This document shows, piece by piece, positions 60,065 through 64,000 of a DNA stretch of 64,000 nt. Position 1 is the first letter of the stretch. Every line of letters starts with the position of its first letter. Under the pieces are notes generated by a model. That model saw nothing but the letters and a program-made list of their open reading frames with translations, ran no database searches and was not told the origin of the DNA. A program made the position numbers and the translations under genes. The stretch spans positions 29,428,693 through 29,492,692 of the forward strand of contig OX388329.1 in NCBI GenBank assembly GCA_947579605.1. Direction: 5' to 3'. The DNA comes from Athripsodes cinereus. Its lineage: Eukaryota; Arthropoda; Insecta; Trichoptera; Leptoceridae.

Positions 60065-61572
60065 CAAACTACCAAAGTTACATAACATAGATTTTGCAGA
60101 CCTTAGACAAAATGTCATGGGCATAAACTAAATTAGGCGTTTAAAACTAACATTTTCTGCAAAATTCAGTTGTTTTTGTAATACAAAAGAGACTATGGTC
60201 CTGGCTGGATCATGATACTAAAAGTACACATCTCAACTCAGACCCCAATGTATGGGAGAGAATTTCGAAGCCTTCAGTGTGTCCTCCATTAGCTTAATTG
60301 GACAAAGTGAGAATGATAAGTTTTTTCTTCTCTGCATCTAACGACCTTGCCCACTTTGACTTGTTAGTGTGCGATTGACAAACTCATTTTTCCATAATCT
60401 TCCAAATGGAGCTTGTTAAATATATTTTGATGAAATGTTTATTAGGATATTATCATTTGTACTTGATGTATTTATTGTATGTTTGTTTGTTTGTTGCAGG
60501 TGTCTCATATACGCACTCACACGGGAGAGCGTCCATATGTGTGTACGGTATGTGGTACTCCATACCAACAGTCTTCTGCTCTAAAGGCTCACATCAAAGT
60601 GCATCACCCGCTGAGTGAGTGTCTCATTACATATCACTGAATATTGTTACCGAATAGGTCTACTAGTATTTATTATATGTCAGTGTTCTAATACTGTACA
60701 AGTTTTCATATAAGATGAGATGGTTGGTAGCCTGATGATCTCGGTGAAGAGCCTCAGTCTTTCAGTCGAGTGAGCCCTGGTCGCTTGCTGCCAACCTATT
60801 CCACCTTCACGACACAAGCAGATTGCTTATTGTGTATTTGGGTTTATGTCAAATCCAGATTGTTTTTAAAAAAATAATATATTTAGCATCATAAATGACG
60901 GCACCCACACAGCTGGATGCGAACGTCAATCATCAAGCAAAAATCTCAAATCTTCGGTGACAATTCGGAGATCTCATGGACGGGTAACGAAGGCATTCAT
61001 TCTAATATTTCTTCGGAGAATGCTCTGAATTGTCGCCGAAAGATTTAAGATTTTTGCGTGATGATTGACGTTTGCATCCAGCTGTGTGGATGCCGCCATT
61101 GAGGTAGTGACACCCATTGTGCATATCTTGTTTTGTTAATGGCACATCAAGATTGTCTTACTCTTGTGGAAGATGTTATGATGGTTTAGATGTATAAGTA
61201 ATAATAAATAAATATATTCTTTGTTTTTTTTCAGTGGTCTTGGAACCAAAAGTCAACAACACCCATTCACATAACATTAACTCCGCTCTCAACACACTTA
61301 TACAGGCACACGTTACTCAAATAAATCAAACGCAACAACTGAATCCATCACTGATCTCAACAGCGCAAATGACTTCTCCTTTAAATACGACACAACTCTC
61401 CACATCCCAAATAAGAATCTCACCACAAGCTGCAGCGATAATCACATCGTCAAGTCAAATCATCGGCAACAGTGAACAGACGTCTGAGAGGAGTAACAAT
61501 ATTGTTACATTCAAAATATCCACCCCAGAGCCTGTGCAAAGTCCTCATTATGGTCAGGGTGATAGTGTATAG
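48243..61572 (+). CDS. ZAD-type C2H2 zinc-finger protein, 12 coding exons, 719 aa
   Basis: This is a probable nuclear DNA-binding regulator. Exons are 48243-48371, 48567-48882, 49279-49496, 50105-50314, 50726-50928, 51597-51698, 52867-52952, 53217-53300, 53804-53994, 56598-56765, 60500-60614 and 61235-61572. All introns are GT-AG and the phases agree, giving 2160 bp including TAG. The N-terminal ZAD has CRVC (residues 7-10) and CNKC, a treble-clef-like dimerisation module found in arthropod zinc-finger proteins. An acidic linker rich in Asp and Glu follows. Thirteen C2H2 fingers come next, from YRCNVCQKC... in exon 3 to YVCTVCG... in exons 11-12, with TGE(R/K)P linkers in the last ones. The tail is rich in Ser, Thr, Gln and Asn and may be an activation or interaction segment. 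I cannot tie it to a named orthologue. Finger 3 ([11 protein letters not shown]...) is irregular. A few in-frame alternatives remain, such as the TAG/TAG acceptor at exon 3. Confidence 0.93.
48567..48882 (+). CDS. Zinc-finger gene exon 2 (ZAD second half and acidic linker)
   Basis: After a CCACAG acceptor the frame reads [19 protein letters not shown], giving the second Cys pair of the ZAD. The rest is an acidic linker with runs such as [12 protein letters not shown] and [12 protein letters not shown]. The donor is GTAGGA after one base of a Gly/Val codon. The linker has no recognisable fold and is likely disordered. Confidence 0.9.
49279..49496 (+). CDS. Zinc-finger gene exon 3 (fingers 1 and 2)
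   Basis: Encodes two C2H2 fingers, CNVCQKC...HMSIH and CNQCDKVF...HLQRIH. Two in-frame acceptors are possible (TAG at 49276-49278 or 49279-49281), differing by one Val codon. The exon ends before GTTATT in phase 0 after a short non-finger stretch, INSISVK. Confidence 0.88.
50105..50314 (+). CDS. Zinc-finger gene exon 4 (irregular finger 3 and acidic segment)
   Basis: The acceptor is TTTCCAG and the donor GTGAGT, giving 70 codons in phase 0. It contains [12 protein letters not shown]...HIRACH, a C2H2 finger lacking the usual aromatic residue after the second Cys, then a basic KLPKRKNS patch and the acidic run SEEEAEDD. The basic patch could act in nuclear import. Confidence 0.9.
50726..50928 (+). 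CDS. Zinc-finger gene exon 5 (finger 4)
   Basis: The acceptor is TTTTTTTAG and the donor GTAAAT. It encodes a Ser/Thr/Gly-rich start, a [10 protein letters not shown] stretch and one finger, CCVTCGIKY...HMTKH. It ends after two bases of a Lys codon that exon 6 completes. Confidence 0.9.
51597..51698 (+). CDS. Zinc-finger gene exon 6 (finger 5 and start of finger 6)
   Basis: This 102-bp exon encodes [18 protein letters not shown]...H, a NKEKANK linker and CTLCH, the first half of finger 6. The acceptor is TTTCCAG and the donor GTATGT. It ends two bases into the Arg codon. Confidence 0.92.
51976..52210 (+). mobile_element. tRNA-derived SINE, family 1
   Basis: The head GTGTGGCGTGGAGGCTAACG is A-box-like and GGGTTCGATTCCCGGCC is a near-perfect B box of RNA polymerase III promoters, about 35 bp apart, as in a tRNA. 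The body contains GTCCTGGGTCTGGGTGTTAC and a TATATGTGTATCGTCGCG segment, ending near GTGTGAATTGTCTATAC. Other copies: 1664-1888 (minus), 27821-28012 and 39080-39312 (minus). It lies in intron 6 of the zinc-finger gene. Confidence 0.85.
52205..52543 (-). mobile_element. Penelope-like element reverse transcriptase fragment
   Basis: The minus-strand frame reads [25 protein letters not shown] (catalytic YVDD), [18 protein letters not shown] and YDIYRKPT. These are typical of Penelope-like RT motifs C to E. The fragment begins near GDEEDIFMD and stops soon after YRKPT. It directly abuts the tRNA-type SINE at 51976-52205. It lies between exons 6 and 7 of the zinc-finger gene, on the opposite strand. 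Confidence 0.85.
52867..52952 (+). CDS. Zinc-finger gene exon 7 (end of finger 6 and start of finger 7)
   Basis: The 86-bp exon begins after GTTTCAG and ends at GTAACA. It reads [15 protein letters not shown], the linker TGKKRH, and then CTFCDK. The intron interrupts finger 7 one base into the Gly codon after Lys, the same place as in the next exon. Confidence 0.92.
53217..53300 (+). CDS. Zinc-finger gene exon 8 (one-finger module, symmetric)
   Basis: This exon is 84 bp, exactly 28 codons, and enters and leaves in phase 1. It encodes [15 protein letters not shown], the linker SGEKPY and LCPTCGK. Skipping it would keep the frame and rebuild one intact finger from exons 7 and 9. Confidence 0.93.
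53804..53994 (+). CDS. Zinc-finger gene exon 9 (fingers 8 to 10)
   Basis: Encodes the end of finger 8 ([15 protein letters not shown]), finger 9 (CPMCQSRF...HLRKH) and most of finger 10 ([14 protein letters not shown]). The acceptor is TTTGCAG and the donor GTGAGA. It ends in phase 0 after a Leu of the recognition helix. Confidence 0.93.
56598..56765 (+). CDS. Zinc-finger gene exon 10 (two-finger module, symmetric)
   Basis: At 168 bp this exon is exactly two 28-codon finger units and is phase 0 at both ends. It begins [13 protein letters not shown], completes finger 10, encodes finger 11 (CDLCPLRF...HRRTH), and starts finger 12 ([14 protein letters not shown]). Exon 11 begins with a matching [13 protein letters not shown], so skipping exon 10 would keep the finger array intact. 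Confidence 0.93.
56891..57100. mobile_element. hAT MITE with 8-bp target duplication CTCTATAC
   Basis: Left end CAGTATTTCCCAAACT, right end read inward CAGTGGTTCCCAAATT, 210 bp, CTCTATAC at 56883-56890 and 57101-57108. The CAGTGGTTCCCAAA end and GGGTCGCGGAGCC interior are typical of hAT (Charlie-like) MITEs. In intron 10 of the zinc-finger gene. Confidence 0.85.
57184..57290 (-). mobile_element. Penelope-like terminal repeat fragment with degenerate hammerhead-like motif
   Basis: On the minus strand the segment carries GGCTGA-loop-TCAGCC followed by GAAACGTCGG, the arrangement seen at termini of Penelope-like elements. The expected CUGAUGA core is altered here (TGATTA). It sits beside a (TA)n run and before the low-complexity tract that hosts the LINE. 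Confidence 0.5.
57286..57990. repeat. Low-complexity GTAATA/ACGTAGTAAT-rich tract
   Basis: About 700 bp of purine-rich sequence built from loosely repeated words such as ACGTAGTAAT, GAAGTAAT, GTAATGATATA and AGAGATAG. The opposite strand shows several 70-90 codon ORFs rich in Ile, Tyr and Leu, which are composition artefacts. It continues at 59699-59755 beyond the LINE. Confidence 0.6.
57994..59400 (+). CDS. LINE reverse transcriptase, 468 codons, 5'-truncated
   Basis: RT motifs in order are NYRPIALL (residues 18-25), FGFRQKKST (55-63), [13 protein letters not shown] (motif A, 88-100), [11 protein letters not shown] (motif B, 145-155), SYADDTVLL (catalytic motif C, 176-184) and [17 protein letters not shown] (thumb). 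The catalytic Asp residues are present. The C-terminal region ends [11 protein letters not shown] without an RNase H signature that I can see. The ATG is an internal Met of the original protein, not a native start. Without the endonuclease this copy cannot be autonomous. Confidence 0.92.
   Translation: MAHIIPIFKDDDKDNPKNYRPIALLNSMSKIFEKVINKQLSKYLEENCILSAKQFGFRQKKSTQDAIIEVTEFITRALDEREKCVGIFLDLRKAFDSVSHDLLIEKIGEICVDAATVNWFSSYLSNRTQAVKMTKCTSAPLPVNYGVPQGSILGPTLFLLYINDLCSLNIDGTIISYADDTVLLIKSSTWSKVYEKAEKGLNVVKHWLDCNLLTLNVDKTKYMTFAINKRLQKESNGFHITIHDCQNQGLSCTCPKLTKTSQYKYLGVIIDDCLKWKEHISNLSKKTRQLMFIFRNLREIFDLNLLKSLYFALGQSILSYGIAGWGGMAKTNIYPILIAQKALLKVISRKPYRYSTNLLFSEFGVLDIRQLYIKTIVKKLHKDPEKYLPNYVHAINTRNKTLLQPTIVHTTFAQRHYIHLAPRIYNKIIPDILDLLLPNNNNLNKLLTRWLMDRGRELCENDLIHITK
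57994..59698 (+). mobile_element. 5'-truncated non-LTR retrotransposon (LINE) with intact reverse transcriptase ORF and poly(A)
   Basis: The copy starts inside the protein, at [10 protein letters not shown], just before the RT core, and runs to a 3' UTR and a pure A tract of about 30 bases ending near 59698. The endonuclease and any ORF1 are missing, which fits 5' truncation during target-primed reverse transcription. The flanks on both sides are the same low-complexity GTAATA-rich tract (57286-57990 and from 59699), so it inserted into that tract in an intron of the zinc-finger gene. A hairpin with TGCCCCA/TGGGGCA arms lies in the 3' UTR at 59577-59608. The uninterrupted ORF suggests a young insertion. 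The clade is Jockey/CR1-like; I cannot be more precise. Confidence 0.9.
60015..60062. repeat. (TA)n microsatellite
   Basis: More than twenty TA units, intron 10 of the zinc-finger gene. Shorter (TA)n runs are at 40146-40168 and 57164-57183. Confidence 0.9.
60500..60614 (+). CDS. Zinc-finger gene exon 11 (end of finger 12, finger 13)
   Basis: The acceptor is TTGTTGCAG and the donor GTGAGT. It reads [13 protein letters not shown], then [18 protein letters not shown] and KVHHPL. It ends one base into the codon completed by exon 12, giving Met. Confidence 0.92.
60720..60870 (+). mobile_element. tRNA-derived SINE, family 2
   Basis: Diverged copy in intron 11 of the zinc-finger gene: GGTAGCCTGATGATCTCGGT head and TATTTGGGTTTATGTCAAAT tail; B box is damaged. 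Confidence 0.65.
60895..61099. mobile_element. Fold-back MITE
   Basis: ATGACGGCACCCACACAGCT... at the left and, read inward from the right, ATGGCGGCATCCACACAGCT. The arms stay similar for about 90 bp, through AACGTCAATCATCA and AAATCT. Intron 11 of the zinc-finger gene. Confidence 0.8.
61235..61572 (+). CDS. Zinc-finger gene exon 12 (Ser/Thr/Gln/Asn-rich tail, stop)
   Basis: After a long T tract and CAG, the frame runs 112 codons to TAG at 61570-61572. The composition is polar and low in complexity, for example [14 protein letters not shown] and [13 protein letters not shown], with no fingers. The A base from exon 11 plus TG forms an internal ATG, so a scan for ORFs shows this as a separate protein, which it is not. 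Confidence 0.88.
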
Positions 61573-61828
61573 AAGTAGAGTAAATTATACATCATCTATC
61601 CATCATACCAAGGTTGATCAAAAAGTGTGTCCTTTTTTATTTCCCGCATCGTAAAACCAATATCAAACCATCCGCAAAAACCCTTGTGATGCAAGAGTTT
61701 TTGCCTTGGCAAAATATTGCCAAAAGATCTCTTATCTAGCATCTTAGTTGAAATATAATCTAGTGATAAACATGCCCTCTGCACATTGAAAATTATAGCT
61801 ACATTTTTCTATCATATTCTAACAGTAG

Positions 61829-61990
61829 GGTTCGTCAGTAGCCTGGAGGTAGAGTCTCGGCCTCTTGAACAAGGGGTCCGCGGTTCGATCCCAGGTGCCG
61901 GCAAACTCCCCTTTCACACAAGCTTTTAGCTTACTGTGGAAGGTGTATAAAGTTGTATTTGGGTTTATAACAAAACCCAGATATATCTTA
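61829..61990 (+). mobile_element. tRNA-derived SINE, family 2
   Basis: A box TAGCCTGGAGGTAGAG and B box CGGTTCGATCCCAGGTG. The body has AGCTTACTGTGGAAGGTGTA and TTTGGGTTTATAACAAAACC, ending in ATATATCTTAAATAAATA. Sits just downstream of the zinc-finger gene stop. Other copies: 17638-17812, 60720-60870, 31232-31325 (3' part) and 37790-37905 (minus). Confidence 0.85.
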
Positions 61991-63299
61991 AATAAATAAA
62001 TTATTGATCTCTAAATTTGTGATTGTTTCTTACTTGTTATAATTTGAAAAAATATCTCGAGTGAATAACATTTTTGATAAATTCATAGATAAGAAAGTTT
62101 AAAATTGTCTATTACATTATTAACTAAAAAGGATTAAATATAGCAATACATTGAGCGAATTCTATGGAGCTAATAAAAAAAAATAGGGAGCTATTTAAAG
62201 GACAAAGACTTATTGATTCACCTTCGTATGTTTGTTATACAAGTTGTGAAAACTTTTTCTACATTATGCTGAAATTATTATAAGATTTTTTAATTTTTTT
62301 GATACAAATGTGAACACATTTAGAATGTCGTGAAGATTTGTGCGTACTGCTGAGATTTGTGTAAATAATGATAAAGGATGTATGTAAATATGTAGTGAAT
62401 TGATTATCTGTTATTTTTATGATAAATACTTTTTGATTGTATATACGTGAACACTTGTGCATAATACTCGGGCTTTCCCAATCATAATCCCAATTTAAAA
62501 TTAATTGATTTATTAAAAAAAAATTGTTTACAATTCTATTTACTAATTAATCGGCCGTGTTCACAATGATAATTCATTTTTAAAGTTGGCTAACTAGATA
62601 TGTTCGATCCAAAATTTATTAATATATTTTAAAAATAGTCTTGGTTTATTAATTAAATAAGAGATCATTATGACAATATAAGTATTAGTATAGAAACAGC
62701 ATTTTCAAAACATATCTTAAAATATTATAAACACAAATAGAAATGTGCTGCTTAATCAGTTTCAATATTATTGGATCGATGAGGATTTGTAGATGAACCC
62801 CTCATTTCTTAAAAACATAATTGTCATTTTTATGTCCAAATCTTTTCTGTTTGGCGTTAGATGAATTTGTAAATAGTTGCTTGATGTAATATGAACTTTA
62901 TTGTATATATGTAAATAAAATAGTTGACTGTGTATAGATTTTATTTATAAGGATAAATGTTTAGATATTAAGACGTGATGCTAACAATATTTGGTTTAAG
63001 TTTGATATGATGCAAATAATTTTAAATGTACAACAATTTGTTTGATTGTAACAGGCGCATAAGGGATTTTGTCAGTTAAATTGTATCTTAATCATTTTGT
63101 TCAGTTTCATGACTTTCAATGTTTATTATATACACATTTGCTATTCAGAATATGTCTTGTTTTGCTTTTGATATGTTCAAAGACGTCTCTCTCACGATTT
63201 ATGATCTATAGTAGAAAGGAAAAAGTTTCAATTTACCTGTTAATTTTTCATTTTGCTCGTCAGGAGTGTTTCACCTGCACCACATGGCCTTTGGTTATA
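61991..63299. other. 3' UTR or flank of the zinc-finger gene
   Basis: AT-rich; candidate AATAAA at 62914. A MITE remnant is near 63180-63240. No coding feature is supported; the 137-codon ORF at 63069 runs across the Tigger left end and is chance. Confidence 0.5.
62914..62919 (+). terminator. Candidate poly(A) signal AATAAA downstream of the zinc-finger gene
   Basis: AATAAA lies about 1.3 kb after the stop. An earlier AATAAA near 61988 belongs to a SINE tail. I cannot tell which is used; the sequence between 61990 and 63290 shows no other gene and may be 3' UTR and flank. Confidence 0.25.
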
Positions 63300-63959
63300 C
63301 AGTATAACCCCATTTTTGCGTGCCCGGAATTCACGTTTTACCGCCATTTGCGTGTCATTTTTTCAGTCCCAATGTTTTTCAGTACATTTTTTACCCGCAT
63401 TTACGTTTTTATTTCCCGCGATTTACGTCAAAAATATTTGAAATATGCGAGTTACGCGCGCTTGACTTTGATTGGGTTGTGACATTTGAACGTCGTAAGG
63501 TGATTGGTCGAAGAGCGACGCTGTGATTGGCTGGACTTCTAGCGCTAGTGGCGCCCTCTATTCGTGCATACACTAACAAGGGCAGTCTGCAGCAGTCTGG
63601 GGCTGTCATTGTTGTGTCATAGCGTTATTTAAACCCATAATGCCTAAACAAAGGAAAGTTCTGTCAGTGCAAGAGAAAATAAAAATTCTCGAAAAAGCAG
63701 ACAAGCACGTCGGCTCTCGCGTTTTACTGGCCCAAGAATTAGGAATATCTATTACTACTTTGGCCACAATCATCAAAAACCGTGACTCCATTGAAAAAAG
63801 CGCTATGCAATGTGGGCCCAGGGCGAAAAAACGGATGTACATCAGAGCGTCGAAGTACGAAAAAATGGAAGAAATTTCCATACCCGCATTTAAAATTTTC
63901 CCTCCAATTACGTTTTTTTTTTTCAGTCCCTTGAAAAACGTGAAAAAGGGGTTCTACTG
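63300..63959 (+). mobile_element. Tigger/pogo-type DNA transposon, internally deleted, TA target duplication
   Basis: The left end CAGTATAACCCCA and the right end (read inward CAGTAGAACCCC) are near-identical terminal inverted repeats, each flanked by TA (63298-63299 and 63960-63961), as in Tc1/mariner-pogo elements. Length is 660 bp against over 2 kb for a full element. It retains only the start of the transposase, then jumps at about 63870 into the right terminal region. Subterminal TTACGTTTTT and TTTTTCAGTCCC motifs occur in both halves. Confidence 0.85.
63640..63870 (+). pseudogene. Solo CENP-B/Tigger N-terminal DNA-binding domain
   Basis: The frame begins MPKQRKVLSVQEKIKILEKA, continues through a helix-turn-helix typical of CENP-B N domains (VLLAQELGISITTLATIIKN), and reaches CGPRAKKRMYIRASKYEKME. 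From there the frame enters the element's 3' terminal DNA. The second CENP-B helix-turn-helix and the DDE domain are absent. If expressed it would be a DNA-binding fragment able to bind Tigger ends, but nothing shows expression. Confidence 0.7.
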
Positions 63960-64000
63960 TATATTATTTATGTTTTCTGTAAAATTTTAGCCTTCATTGT

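Larger units (their letters stand above)
48372..61234. other. Zinc-finger gene introns without recognised content
   Basis: Introns 1-5 (48372-51596) show no repeats I can name. Intron 9 (53995-56597) is 2.6 kb of AT-rich DNA with only a possible SINE-like GGCGGGACCGTGGTTGCGTG at about 54487. Intron 8 (53301-53803) has a MITE remnant. 59756-60014 and 60063-60499 in intron 10 are blank. Confidence 0.55.

Noticed and set aside
61234..61572. Independent 112-aa protein
   Set aside because: The first Met codon is formed across or near a splice acceptor; it is the last exon of the zinc-finger gene.
63069..63482. 137-codon ORF near the right end
   Set aside because: It crosses the Tigger left terminal repeat; the translation is unlike any known protein.

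Overview
This is an intron-rich, AT-rich animal sequence, almost certainly from an insect. The evidence is a ZAD (zinc-finger-associated domain) C2H2 gene, an arthropod-type family, together with GT-AG introns from under 1 kb to more than 18 kb and a dense load of non-LTR retrotransposon, Penelope-like, hAT, pogo/Tigger and piggyBac-like debris and several tRNA-derived SINEs. I cannot name the species or order from sequence alone.

Two protein-coding genes lie head to head around a spacer of about 2 kb (46263-48242). On the minus strand, coding exons at 46262-46068, 27727-27601, 26767-26680 and 23737-23626 join in frame to give residues 1-174 of a calcium-binding mitochondrial ATP-Mg/phosphate carrier (SCaMC / SLC25A24-25 family): four EF-hands and the start of the linker helix. 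No exon for the carrier domain was found in the remaining 23.6 kb, so the gene should continue beyond the left edge. On the plus strand, twelve exons from 48243 to 61572 join in frame to give a 719-residue protein with an N-terminal ZAD, an acidic linker, thirteen C2H2 fingers and a Ser/Thr/Gln/Asn-rich tail. Exon 8 (84 bp) and exon 10 (168 bp) are phase-symmetric and equal to exactly one and two finger units.

The rest is introns, intergenic DNA and mobile elements. Region by region: 1-13 kb has decayed LINE 3' ends, SINEs and fold-back MITEs; 13.35-14.8 kb has one isolated exon-like segment resembling an ionotropic glutamate receptor ligand-binding domain and a 98-bp minisatellite; 16-24 kb has SINEs, an RLE-type LINE fragment and the best copy of a LINE whose extreme 3' end is shared with an abundant (TAG)n-tailed short element; 24-46 kb (SCaMC introns) holds a near-perfect 257-bp fold-back, nested insertions, a hAT transposase relic and a hAT MITE; 57-60 kb (an intron of the zinc-finger gene) holds a 5'-truncated LINE with an uninterrupted 468-codon reverse transcriptase ORF and a poly(A) tail; 63.3-63.96 kb is a Tigger/pogo element that keeps only the N-terminal CENP-B-like DNA-binding domain.

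I see no evidence of a bacterial-style system, CRISPR array or virus. The most unusual material is the LINE/short-element partnership, the recent intronic palindrome, the modular finger exons and a set of hammerhead-like motifs in probable Penelope-like termini.
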